A stretch of 64,000 bases of DNA, taken from assembly GCA_902799075.1 (NCBI GenBank), contig CADBYZ010000001.1:1-64000 (forward strand). Reading direction: 5' to 3'. Every line of letters starts with the position of its first letter. Within the stretch, counting starts at the first letter, position 1. Positions 41,020 to 49,238 of this stretch are shown piece by piece. The notes below the pieces were generated by a model. That model saw only the letters and a program-made list of their open reading frames with translations. It was not told where the DNA came from and ran no database searches. A program made the translations under genes and the position numbers. Origin of the DNA: Oscillospiraceae bacterium (GTDB lineage Bacteria; Bacillota; Clostridia; Oscillospirales; Oscillospiraceae).

Positions 41020-43110
41020 ATGGGAAAGCATCTCGCGCCGAAGAAAAAGCACGAGCTGAACTTCATAAAGAGAATACCGAAGCGCGTGATCGGGTCCGAG
41101 CAGGCGGCTCACGTCATCAGGGAAGAAACTGACGAAACGCCCGAAGCAGGGGCGCACACCGTCAGGGAACGGTCCGATGGGGCACCCGCGAGAGCGGCAC
41201 ATGCTATCCGTGAGGAGAGCGGGCAAAAGCCTGAAAAGGCGGCCGGGCCGAAGCTGCGGATGCCTGCAATGCGGATGCCGGCGCTTGGACGTCACCCGTG
41301 GATCTTCTATGTACTTGCGGTGATCCTTCTGGTCGTGATCCGCTTTTTGCCGCTGGAGGGCTGGAAAGTCCCCGCGGCCTACGCCATTCCGGCGCTGCTC
41401 TGTCTGCCGGAGCATGTATTGAAAGCCTGGGAACGTTTTCGCAGGGGTGACCGGCTCAACGGAAATCTGATCGCCTGCCTTGCCGCCGTGCTGCTGTTTC
41501 TGACGGGGATGTATCTGGAGGCGGTGCTGCTGCTGATCCTGACCTTTGTGATCGGCTTTGCGGAAAAGCTCCTGCTGGACAGGAGCAATGCCGAGCACAA
41601 TACCCTCAGTCAGCTGCTGCCCGGCGCTGTACAGATGGTGACGGAGGAGGGGACCGAGCGCGTCGATCCCGCCGCCGTGCAGCCGGGCGACATTATCCTC
41701 ATCCCCGCCGGGGAGCGCATCCCGCTTGACGGCGTTGTGGCCGAAGGCATCACCACCATTGATACCGCCGCTGTCTCGGGCCAGCGTTCCCCCTGGGCGG
41801 TCAATGTGGGCTACAAGGTCTACGCCGGGTGCCGCAACCTCACAAGCGACATCAAGGTCAGGGTATCGCGCCCGTCCGAGCAGTCCACAGCCAGCAAAAT
41901 CGTCCGTGTGTCGGAAAACGCTCCCGGCTTCGTCTCGGAGCAGGAGAGCTTTGCCCAGCGCTTTTCCCGGATCTATACGCCGGTGGTGCTGGGGCTTGTG
42001 CTGCTTGTCGGCGTCATCCTCCCGGCCTTCCGGGGCGGCTGGATCGTCCATGCCCAGCGCGCGGCGGTCCTGCTGATCGCCTCCTACTGCGTGCCGGAGC
42101 TTTTCTGCATCCCGCTTCTCTATGGCAGGGCTCTTTCCAAAACGGAAAAAATGGGCGTCTTCGCCAAGGGCAAGGATTGCCTGGAGGCCATGGCGAAGGC
42201 CGATACGCTGATCTTTGACAAGACCGGCACCATCACCGAGGGCCGGTATTCGGTCACAGACGTCTATCCCGTCAAGATGAGCGAGAAGCAGCTTCTCGCC
42301 ATCGCGGCGGCGGCGGAATGCTTTTCCCGCCACCCCATCGCCTTCGCCATCCGCGAGGCTTCGGGGAGACTTGACGAGCGGGCGCTCAAGTCCGTCAGGC
42401 TTCGGGAGATCCCGGGCCGCGGCGTGTCGTCCCTTGTGGGCAACCGCCAGGTCCTTGTGGGCAACGCCGCGCTTCTGGAGGAGCACGGGGTCAAATACAA
42501 CATCCCCTCCCGTCCCGGCACCGCCATCCATGTATCGGTGGACGGGCGCTACTGCGGGCATATCCTGGTGGCCGACAAGGTGCGCCGCCGTGCCTTTGAC
42601 GCGCTGGAGACCCTGCGCGTAAACGGTGTGAAGAAGCTGGTGCTGCTGACGGGGGATGTGCTGTCGGTGGCGCGGCCCATCGCCTCACGCCTCAACTTCG
42701 ACATGCTGCGCGCCGAGCTCAGGCCTTCGGAAAAGGCCAAGGCCGTGGGCTATCTCATGAAAAACAAGGGCTCACGCACCGCCATCGCCTTCGTGGGCGA
42801 GGGTGAGAACAGCGGCAAGATCCTGACAGGCGCCGACGTTGGCATCGCCATGGGCTCGCTGGGCTCCGATCAGGCTTTCGCCTGCGCGGACATGATGATC
42901 ATGGACCGCGATATTTTCAAAATCCCGAAGACGCTGGTGATCTCCCGCGTCGCCTACCGTGCCGCGTGGGAGAATTTCGCGGCTGGCGCCGGGGTGAATG
43001 TGCTGCTGGTGCTGCTGGGCGCCCTCGGCGTGGTCACACCGCTGGCCGCCGAGATCGTGAGCTTTTTCGTATGCGCGGCCATGCTGGGAAATACGCTGAG
43101 ATTGAAATAA
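41020..43110 (+). CDS. P-type ATPase homologue with degenerate catalytic motifs
   Basis: This 696-aa protein has the P1B-like layout. It keeps the phosphorylation motif DKTGTITEG and the HP motif RHPIAFAIREAS. It has lost others: the actuator TGES is replaced by VSGQRSPW, the hinge GDGxNDxP reads GEGENSGKI, and the membrane CPC reads SYCVPELFC. The N-terminus (about 28-75) has three imperfect 16-aa repeats around AHxxREExxxxPE, with no metal-binding CXXC domain. It could be a pseudo-pump or regulatory protein. It is 6 bp upstream of a HAD-IB phosphatase. Confidence 0.85.
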   Translation: MGKHLAPKKKHELNFIKRIPKRVIGSEQAAHVIREETDETPEAGAHTVRERSDGAPARAAHAIREESGQKPEKAAGPKLRMPAMRMPALGRHPWIFYVLAVILLVVIRFLPLEGWKVPAAYAIPALLCLPEHVLKAWERFRRGDRLNGNLIACLAAVLLFLTGMYLEAVLLLILTFVIGFAEKLLLDRSNAEHNTLSQLLPGAVQMVTEEGTERVDPAAVQPGDIILIPAGERIPLDGVVAEGITTIDTAAVSGQRSPWAVNVGYKVYAGCRNLTSDIKVRVSRPSEQSTASKIVRVSENAPGFVSEQESFAQRFSRIYTPVVLGLVLLVGVILPAFRGGWIVHAQRAAVLLIASYCVPELFCIPLLYGRALSKTEKMGVFAKGKDCLEAMAKADTLIFDKTGTITEGRYSVTDVYPVKMSEKQLLAIAAAAECFSRHPIAFAIREASGRLDERALKSVRLREIPGRGVSSLVGNRQVLVGNAALLEEHGVKYNIPSRPGTAIHVSVDGRYCGHILVADKVRRRAFDALETLRVNGVKKLVLLTGDVLSVARPIASRLNFDMLRAELRPSEKAKAVGYLMKNKGSRTAIAFVGEGENSGKILTGADVGIAMGSLGSDQAFACADMMIMDRDIFKIPKTLVISRVAYRAAWENFAAGAGVNVLLVLLGALGVVTPLAAEIVSFFVCAAMLGNTLRLK

Positions 43111-43116
43111 GATTGT

Positions 43117-43680
43117 ATGAATACCTACGATTTTGATAAAACCATCTTTTACCCTGACAGTACCGTATGCTTCTACCGCTACTGTCTGCGCCGCTATCCC
43201 GCCGCCGTGTTCCCGACGCTCAAGGAGAGCCTGCGGGCCGCCATGCGCTATCGGCGCGGAGAAGTAAGCGCCAAGGCGTTAAAGGAGCAGCTTTTCTCCT
43301 TCCTGCCGCAGGTGGGGGATATCGACGGGGCGGTCGCCGACTTCTGGCGGCAGAACGAAAAGCGCATCGGCGGCTGGTATCTGAGGCAGAAGAGGAGCGA
43401 CGATCTGATCCTCTCCGCCTCGCCCCGTTTCCTGCTCCAGCCGATCTGTGACAAGCTGGGCGCGGAGCTGATCGCGACCGAGATGGACAGGCACACGGGC
43501 AAAATCAGAGGCGAAAACTGCCACGATCACGAAAAGGTGCGCCGCTTCTATCTTCGGGACCCGGAAGGTCATACCGAGAATTTCTATTCCGACTCCCTGA
43601 CGGACACCCCCATGGCCGAGATCGCGGATCACGCCTTCCTGGTGACAAAGCATAAGCTGTCCCCCTGGCCGGAAAAGTAA
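43117..43680 (+). CDS. HAD-IB family phosphatase
   Basis: This 187-aa protein has the nucleophile motif YDFDKTIFYPDST, the motif II serine in LILSASPRFLL, and a late acidic motif NFYSDSLTDTPM. HAD-IB members include phosphoserine phosphatase-like and lipid phosphatase enzymes. It is tightly linked to the preceding P-type ATPase-like gene, so a joint role is likely, but the substrate is unknown. Confidence 0.88.
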   Translation: MNTYDFDKTIFYPDSTVCFYRYCLRRYPAAVFPTLKESLRAAMRYRRGEVSAKALKEQLFSFLPQVGDIDGAVADFWRQNEKRIGGWYLRQKRSDDLILSASPRFLLQPICDKLGAELIATEMDRHTGKIRGENCHDHEKVRRFYLRDPEGHTENFYSDSLTDTPMAEIADHAFLVTKHKLSPWPEK

Positions 43681-43769
43681 AAAGATTTCATGAGCTTCGC
43701 ACAATGTGCGGGGCTCTTTTTTCATACCCGTGCAACCCGGCGCATAGATTGTCCATGGGGAGTGATGGA

Positions 43770-44630
43770 ATGGACGCATGGAGCACAGCACAGAGCCTTT
43801 TGCCGGAGACGCTGGTGAACGCGGTAAAGCAGGTCCCGGCGGCGGAGGAGATACGCCTTCGCCTGGGACAGCCGCCCGCCGTCGTGATCTCCGGCAGGGA
43901 GCAGCGGCTTTCGGGCGGGGCTGTCACGCAGAAGGAGCTCTTGCACATCCTGGAAAAGGCGACGGGCGCCTCGCTCTATGCTGCCGCGCCGTCTCTGAAA
44001 AACGGCTTCGTCAGTTACCGGGGCCTGCGCATCGGTGTGTGCGGGGAGGTGGTATATACCCAGAATCAGGTGAGCGGCCTGCGGGGCTTCAGCTCCCTCG
44101 CCATCCGTGTCCCGCACGACAAGCCTCTGGGCTGCGAGGCGCTGCTGGACGGAATGCTCCGCGCGGGGCCGCTTAGTACGCTTATCGTCTCACCGCCGGG
44201 CGGCGGAAAGACGAGCCTTCTGCGGGAACTGATACGGCGCGCGTCGGCGAAAAACCTCCGCGTCTCGGTCATCGACGACCGCAACGAGTTGTCTGCCAGC
44301 GTCTCCGGCAGGGCGCAGTTCGACCTCGGTCCCGGGGCGGATGCGCTTGTGGGAGCCCCCAAGGCGCAGGCGGCGGGGATGCTGCTGCGCGGGATGAACC
44401 CGCAGATCATCGCCATGGATGAGATCACACAGGAGGCGGACCTGAACGCCGTGGAGCAGATCAGCGGCTGCGGCGTCGTGCTCTTTGCCACTGCCCACGG
44501 ACGGGACCTGCAGGATCTGCAAAGACGGACGCTCTATCAAAAACTTCTGGAAAGCGGTGTTTTCCGGGAGCTGGTCACGATCGCCTGCAAGGGCGGGAAG
44601 CGCGTGTATACGCGTGAGGCGCTGCCGTGA
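43770..44630 (+). CDS. spoIIIAA: Stage III sporulation protein AA (ATPase)
   Basis: This protein is about 286 aa from the start at 43770 (after GGGGAG). It has Walker A SPPGGGKTSLLREL and Walker B MNPQIIAMDEIT. It resembles secretion ATPases and powers the SpoIIIA-SpoIIQ channel between mother cell and forespore. First gene of an uninterrupted spoIIIAA-AH operon; expression is expected from SigE in the mother cell. Confidence 0.95.
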   Translation: MDAWSTAQSLLPETLVNAVKQVPAAEEIRLRLGQPPAVVISGREQRLSGGAVTQKELLHILEKATGASLYAAAPSLKNGFVSYRGLRIGVCGEVVYTQNQVSGLRGFSSLAIRVPHDKPLGCEALLDGMLRAGPLSTLIVSPPGGGKTSLLRELIRRASAKNLRVSVIDDRNELSASVSGRAQFDLGPGADALVGAPKAQAAGMLLRGMNPQIIAMDEITQEADLNAVEQISGCGVVLFATAHGRDLQDLQRRTLYQKLLESGVFRELVTIACKGGKRVYTREALP

Positions 44631-45139
44631 CGCGGATCATGGGTTTTGCGCTTCTGCAGCTGGCAGCGGCCCTGTTTGCCCGCGGCCGCATTGCCGATGC
44701 CGCCGCCCGGACGGAGGCCCTGCGAAGCTACAGCGACATGCTCGAGCAGCTTCGCGGCCTGCTGGAAAGCGACGGCTCGCCCATGCCCGTACTGCTGGAG
44801 ACCCTGTCCCGGCGCTGCACCGGGCATGCACGCGCCTTTGTCCGCTCCCTGAGCGCCGCCATGGATCAGCTCGGCGAGCGCTCCTTTCAGGAACTGTGGC
44901 AGCAGGCGCTGGAGGAAAACGCGAGGCTTGTCGACGAAGACACGAAACGGATGCTGGAAAGCCTGGGCGGCGTGCTCGGACGCTATGATCCCGCAACACA
45001 GCTTGAGGCCCTCGATGCCTGCCGCATGCACCTGCGGCAGCGCCTGGACAAAAGGCAAAGCGGCCGGGCGCAGGAGACACATCTGATCCTGGGCTTGTCC
45101 TTCTCAGCCTCGCTGCTGCTGGGTATTATACTGATTTAG
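44627..45139 (+). CDS. spoIIIAB: Stage III sporulation protein AB
   Basis: This 170-aa protein has a GTG start overlapping the spoIIIAA stop. It has an N-terminal hydrophobic segment, a helical centre (EQLRGLLESDGSPMPVLLETL) and a C-terminal membrane helix. It resembles GspF-type secretion proteins. Confidence 0.92.
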   Translation: MTRIMGFALLQLAAALFARGRIADAAARTEALRSYSDMLEQLRGLLESDGSPMPVLLETLSRRCTGHARAFVRSLSAAMDQLGERSFQELWQQALEENARLVDEDTKRMLESLGGVLGRYDPATQLEALDACRMHLRQRLDKRQSGRAQETHLILGLSFSASLLLGIILI

Positions 45140-45147
45140 GAGAACAC

Positions 45148-45342
45148 ATGGATGTCGATCTGATTTTCAAAATCGCCGCGGTGGGGATCCTCGTCGCGGT
45201 GCTGAATATCCTGCTGCAGCGTTCGGGCCGGGAGGAGCAGGCGCTGATGACGACGATCGCCGCGCTGGTCGTGGTGCTGATGGTCGTGGTACAGAAGATC
45301 AGTGAGCTTTTTCACATGATCAAGACGCTGTTCGGGCTGTAG
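45148..45342 (+). CDS. spoIIIAC: Stage III sporulation protein AC
   Basis: This 64-aa two-helix membrane protein (MDVDLIFKIAAVGILVAVLNILLQ...) has the usual length and position in the operon. Confidence 0.95.
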   Translation: MDVDLIFKIAAVGILVAVLNILLQRSGREEQALMTTIAALVVVLMVVVQKISELFHMIKTLFGL

Positions 45343-45729
45343 ATGGAGCTGCTGATGAAATGCGCGGCGCTGGCGGTTTTCAGCGCCCTTGTGATTTTGA
45401 TGATCCGCCGCATGAATCCCGAGCTCTCCTTTGCTCTGAGCGCCGTGACGGTGGTCGTGCTGCTGCTTGCCTGCGGTGGGATCATGGACGAGCTCCTTGA
45501 GGCGCTTCGCCGGGCACAGCAGATTTTCGGCAGCAGCGCCGCCGAGCTCCTGCCCATGCTCAAGTGCCTCGGCATCGCCTTCATCAGCAAGGCCGGGGCC
45601 GAGCTCTGCCGCGACGCCTCCCAGTCCGCCCTTGCCGCCGCGGTGGAGACGGCTGGGAGCCTGTGTGCCGCGGCGGTGGCCATGCCCATGATCCTCAGCC
45701 TCATGACGACGATAGGCGGTATGCTGTGA
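45343..45729 (+). CDS. spoIIIAD: Stage III sporulation protein AD
   Basis: This 128-aa protein has several hydrophobic helices (VFSALVILMIRRMNPELSFAL, MLKCLGIAFISKAGAELCRDA). It starts immediately after the spoIIIAC stop. Confidence 0.94.
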   Translation: MELLMKCAALAVFSALVILMIRRMNPELSFALSAVTVVVLLLACGGIMDELLEALRRAQQIFGSSAAELLPMLKCLGIAFISKAGAELCRDASQSALAAAVETAGSLCAAAVAMPMILSLMTTIGGML

Positions 45730-46817
45730 AAAAACTGCTGTTTGTGCTGCTCCTGCTTCCATTGTTCTGCGGCGGCGTCCGCGCGGAGGCAGGCGCAGAC
45801 CGGAAGTTCGAGATCTTCGACCCCTCACAGATGCAGAGCGGCCTGAATGACGAGGAGCGGGACATCGGCGGCACGATCTCCGCGGGCGGCTACGATGTGA
45901 GCGCTGCCCTGAAGCGCCTGTGGAAAAGCTTTGCCGTAAAGCTCAAGGCGCGGCTGCATGAAGAGCTGGGCTTTGCCTCCAGGCTTCTGGCGCTTGTGTT
46001 TCTCAGTGCCTTTGCCTGCTCCGTATGCCCGGACGGGAAGACACGCGGCATGATCGAAATCTGCGCCGTGTGCCTCGCGGCGGTGCTGCTGACCGGCGGC
46101 GTGAGCAGCCTGGTCACACAGACGAGCGACGCGGTTTTCCGGCTCTCGGACTACTCCCGAGCAGCCCTTCCCGCCGTCTACACCGCCGCGGCGGCAGGCG
46201 GGGGCGTGAGCTCCGCCGCCCTCGGCTACGCCCAGGCGGCCCTCGCGCTGGACGTGATGATGAGCCTATCCCGCAAGGCGGTGATCCCGATGATCTACGC
46301 GACGCTGTCCCTCACGCTGGCGGATGTGGTCTTCCCGAACCCCATACTCGCAGCGGCTGCGAAGCTCACAAAATGGGCCGCAAAAACGGCGCTGACCTGG
46401 ACGACCCTGGCCTTTACCGCCCTGCTCGGCATGAGCTCGCTTATCACCACCAGAATGGATGCCGCGGCCATCAAGGCCACCCGCACGGTCATGTCCTCGG
46501 CGCTTCCGGTGGTGGGCGGAATGCTGTCGGACGCGTCGTCGGCGGTACTCGCGGCGGGCTCGGTGGTGGCGGGCTGCATGGGCGCCTTCGGCCTTGTTGC
46601 CGTATGCGCCGTGTGCGCGGGACCTTTTGCGGTGCTGTCGGTGAAGGGGCTGCTCTTCAAAGCTGTCGCCGCCGTGGCGGAGTCAACACAGAGCCCGCAG
46701 CTGCAGCGCCTTTTCGCGGGCATCGACGGCGCGGTGGGGCTTCTGATGGGTCTTCTCGGCGCAAACGCGGTCATGCTTTTTCTCTCCTTCGCCGCGGCCA
46801 TGAAGGTGGTGGCCTGA
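45726..46817 (+). CDS. spoIIIAE: Stage III sporulation protein AE
   Basis: This 363-aa protein has a GTG start at 45726 overlapping the spoIIIAD stop. It has the signal-like MKKLL start (VKKLLFVLLLLPLFCGG), a short soluble part and then about eight spans. It is a polytopic component of the mother-cell side of the channel. Confidence 0.94.
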   Translation: MKKLLFVLLLLPLFCGGVRAEAGADRKFEIFDPSQMQSGLNDEERDIGGTISAGGYDVSAALKRLWKSFAVKLKARLHEELGFASRLLALVFLSAFACSVCPDGKTRGMIEICAVCLAAVLLTGGVSSLVTQTSDAVFRLSDYSRAALPAVYTAAAAGGGVSSAALGYAQAALALDVMMSLSRKAVIPMIYATLSLTLADVVFPNPILAAAAKLTKWAAKTALTWTTLAFTALLGMSSLITTRMDAAAIKATRTVMSSALPVVGGMLSDASSAVLAAGSVVAGCMGAFGLVAVCAVCAGPFAVLSVKGLLFKAVAAVAESTQSPQLQRLFAGIDGAVGLLMGLLGANAVMLFLSFAAAMKVVA

Positions 46818-47296
46818 TGCAAAACGCGCTCAGAACACTGGTTGGCCTGTCCTTTTTCTCGGGTGCCGTTCTATGGGTCTGCCCGGAGGGAGGCGCGCGC
46901 CGCGCTTTGAAGCTGCTCTGTACGGCAGTCCTCGCCGCCGCGGTTCTCGCCCCCATCCGGGAGATCGACTATGATTTCCTGAGTCTGGAGCAGGCTCGTT
47001 TTTCGAGCGCCGAGGCGGAGATCACAAGCCGGGCGGCGCAGACGCAGGAGAGCCTGAAAAAGCTGCTGTTGAAGGAAAACTGTGAAAGCTATATCATCGA
47101 CCGCGGCCGTGAGCTGGGACTGACGATCCATACCGCTGCGGTGGAGCTGCGGCAGGAGGAGGGCGGCGAATGGCTGCCCCGGTCGGTGGATATCACGGCT
47201 GACGGCGATGAGATACAGCGGGAAGAATTATGTAAACTGATTGCCGACAAACTCGGAATCCCGGCAGAGAGGCAGGTCTGGCGCACCCATGGATAA
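46817..47296 (+). CDS. spoIIIAF: Stage III sporulation protein AF
   Basis: This 159-aa protein has two N-terminal membrane helices and a soluble ring-building-like C-terminal part (ESYIIDRGRELGLTIHTAAVEL...). It overlaps the spoIIIAE stop codon. Confidence 0.92.
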   Translation: MQNALRTLVGLSFFSGAVLWVCPEGGARRALKLLCTAVLAAAVLAPIREIDYDFLSLEQARFSSAEAEITSRAAQTQESLKKLLLKENCESYIIDRGRELGLTIHTAAVELRQEEGGEWLPRSVDITADGDEIQREELCKLIADKLGIPAERQVWRTHG

Positions 47297-47609
47297 GAAA
47301 AAACTGCTTCTCCTCTTGGAAAAGTGGAAGCTGCCGCTGCTGCTCCTGCTTGCGGGCTTGGCGCTCATGCTCATCCCCGCGTCGGAGAAGCCGAAGGATC
47401 CGGCCCCCACAAAGCAGGAGGCGCTGGCGGAGCTCCTGTCCAGGACCCAGGGCGTGGGGAAGGCGCAGGTCCTCATCTCCGAAAGCGGCGTGGTGGTGGC
47501 GTGCAGCGGCGCGTCGAACGCCTCCGTCCGGCTTGACATGATCCGGGCCGTGAGCGCATATACTGGCTTTGGCTCGGATAAGATCATCATATTAAAGCTG
47601 AGAAACTAA
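47289..47609 (+). CDS. spoIIIAG: Stage III sporulation protein AG (short form)
   Basis: This 106-aa protein starts MDKKKLLLLLEKWKLPLLLL, a single membrane helix, and ends with the ring-building fold (TQGVGKAQVLISESGVVVAC ... ASVRLDMIRAVSAYTGFGSDKIIILKL). Bacillus SpoIIIAG is about twice as long and carries an inserted beta-rich segment that builds the tall ring; that insertion is absent here. Position and helix identify it. Confidence 0.9.
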   Translation: MDKKKLLLLLEKWKLPLLLLLAGLALMLIPASEKPKDPAPTKQEALAELLSRTQGVGKAQVLISESGVVVACSGASNASVRLDMIRAVSAYTGFGSDKIIILKLRN

Positions 47610-47628
47610 GCGGGGAGGAGAATCAACC

Positions 47629-48171
47629 ATGATAAAAAACAGGAAACGGAATCTGACGATGCTGGCGGTGATGATGTTCGTGTGCGCGGCGGTGGCGCTC
47701 AACTACAGCTACAACAGCCGCTGGGGAAAGCCCGACGCGGAAATGGTCTACGCCGAGGATGAGGCCATGCTTGCCGCCCAGACGGCCTTTGAAAAGACGC
47801 TGATGACCTCGGGCACGGAGTATTTTGCCGAGGCGAGGCTCACAAGACAGGTCTCCCGGGATGAGGCGCTGGAGCTTCTGCAGACCGCGGCAGCGTCGGA
47901 ATCGGCCTCCCAGGAGACCATCGACAGCGCCATGAGCGCCATCACCAGCATGGCGGCCTGCTCCATGCAGGAGGCGCAGATCGAAAACCTGCTGCTGGCA
48001 AAGAACTTTGCAGACTGCGTGGTCTACATCGGCACCGACAAGGTGACGGTGGCGGTGCCCGCGCCCATGGAGGGCCTGAGCGAAGAGGCGGTGGCGCGCA
48101 TCACGGACGTGATCTGCACCGAAACGGACTACCGCCCCGCACAACTGAGCATTATTGAAGTGAAAGCATAG
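47629..48171 (+). CDS. spoIIIAH: Stage III sporulation protein AH
   Basis: This 180-aa protein has an N-terminal membrane helix (NLTMLAVMMFVCAAVALNY), an acidic linker and a C-terminal ring-building domain (FADCVVYIGTDKVTVAVPAP...). In Bacillus it pairs with forespore SpoIIQ across the septum. Last gene of the operon. Confidence 0.94.
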   Translation: MIKNRKRNLTMLAVMMFVCAAVALNYSYNSRWGKPDAEMVYAEDEAMLAAQTAFEKTLMTSGTEYFAEARLTRQVSRDEALELLQTAAASESASQETIDSAMSAITSMAACSMQEAQIENLLLAKNFADCVVYIGTDKVTVAVPAPMEGLSEEAVARITDVICTETDYRPAQLSIIEVKA

Positions 48172-48184
48172 CTGCTTTGAAAGT

Positions 48185-48257
48185 GTCATTCTGAGCGAAG
48201 CGAAGAATCTTCGCTTTGCAGCGAGGGATAGATCCTTCGCTGGCGCTCAGGATGACA
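48185..48257. repeat. GTCATTCTGAGCG-type intergenic element, copy A
   Basis: GTCATTCTGAGCGAAGCGAA at the left and CGCTGGCGCTCAGGATGAC at the right are imperfect inverted repeats around GAATCTTCGC / GATCCTTCGC. Its twin is at 55687-55770. Confidence 0.75.
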
Positions 48258-48280
48258 GACAGGGATCGAAAAAACGGATC

Positions 48281-48320
48281 ATATTCAGGCACGCCTGCGG
48301 GCGATGCCTGAATATTTTTG
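48281..48320 (+). terminator. Terminator of the spoIIIA operon
   Basis: ATATTCAGGCA and TGCCTGAATAT form an 11-bp stem followed by TTTTT. Confidence 0.85.
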
Positions 48321-48407
48321 CGTTTTCAGCGAGGATTATAAGAAAAGAGCTTCCTTTTTTTTGCCCGATATGATACAATAGACTGATTTTAGTTTGGAGG
48401 TTTATCC

Positions 48408-48770
48408 ATGGGCGAGAATTATATCTGCTGCCAGGCTGAAAAGGGCAGCATCAACATCTCCGAAGAAGTGATCACCGACGTCGTCAAATCCGCCGTCAGT
48501 GAGGTGGAGGGCGTGGCGGGCCTTTCCTATACCGCCGGGGCGGAGCTTGCGGAGCTCATCGGCCTTAAGAGCGTCAACAAGGGCGTCAAGGTCCAGTTTA
48601 TCGACGAGAAGATCATCATCGATGTGATCATCAATGTCCTCTACGGCAGCAATATCGTACAGGTGGCGCGTGACGTGCAGGATAAGGTCATGTCCCTGGT
48701 GCAGGCCTCCACCGGCATTGAGCATGCCGAGGTCAACGTACACGTTTCCGGCATCTCCTTTGAAAAATAA
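48408..48770 (+). CDS. Asp23/Gls24 family envelope stress protein
   Basis: This 120-aa protein has the Asp23 pattern GSINISEEVITDVVKSAVSEVEG... VQFIDEKIIIDVIINVLYG... VAQDVQ-like RDVQDKVMSLVQASTG. In Firmicutes this gene (yqhY-like) regularly precedes nusB, as here. Possible -10 TACAAT near 48373. Confidence 0.92.
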   Translation: MGENYICCQAEKGSINISEEVITDVVKSAVSEVEGVAGLSYTAGAELAELIGLKSVNKGVKVQFIDEKIIIDVIINVLYGSNIVQVARDVQDKVMSLVQASTGIEHAEVNVHVSGISFEK

Positions 48771-48787
48771 AGCGGAGGTAAACCCGT

Positions 48788-49237
48788 ATGACCAGAAAAA
48801 CGGCACGAGAGATCGCCATTCAGCTCGGCTTTGCCGCGGCCGCAACAGGCGAAGAGCCGCATGAGCTCCTGGACCGTTTCTTTGAAAAGGAGCACTATGA
48901 AAGCCTCGCCCAGGAGGACGAGCTTTACGCACAATATCCCGACGAAAAGCAGCTTACCTATATCACCCGTCTTGTCACCCTTATTGACGAGCACCGGGAT
49001 GAGATCGACGAGCAGATCCGCAGCTATGCCAGGGGCTGGCGCCTCGAGCGCATGTCCAAAACGGCGCTCGCGGTTTTGCGCTGCTGCCTGTGCGAGATCA
49101 TGTACATGGAGGATATCCCGGACTCCGCCGCCATCAACGAGGCGGTCGAGCTTGCCAAGGGCTATGACGAGCCGGACACCGTCGCCTTCGTAAACGGCGT
49201 TCTGGGCGGCTATATGCGCGGTCGGGCGGAGAGCTGA
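48788..49237 (+). CDS. nusB: Transcription antitermination factor NusB
   Basis: This 149-aa helical protein has TRKTAREIAIQLGFAAAATG at the start and the conserved end RMSKTALAVLRCCLCEIMYMEDIPDSAAINEAVELAKGYDEPDTVAFVNGVLG. It binds boxA RNA with NusE to support rRNA transcription. It is in an operon with asp23 and xseA. Confidence 0.95.
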   Translation: MTRKTAREIAIQLGFAAAATGEEPHELLDRFFEKEHYESLAQEDELYAQYPDEKQLTYITRLVTLIDEHRDEIDEQIRSYARGWRLERMSKTALAVLRCCLCEIMYMEDIPDSAAINEAVELAKGYDEPDTVAFVNGVLGGYMRGRAES

Positions 49238-49238
49238 G

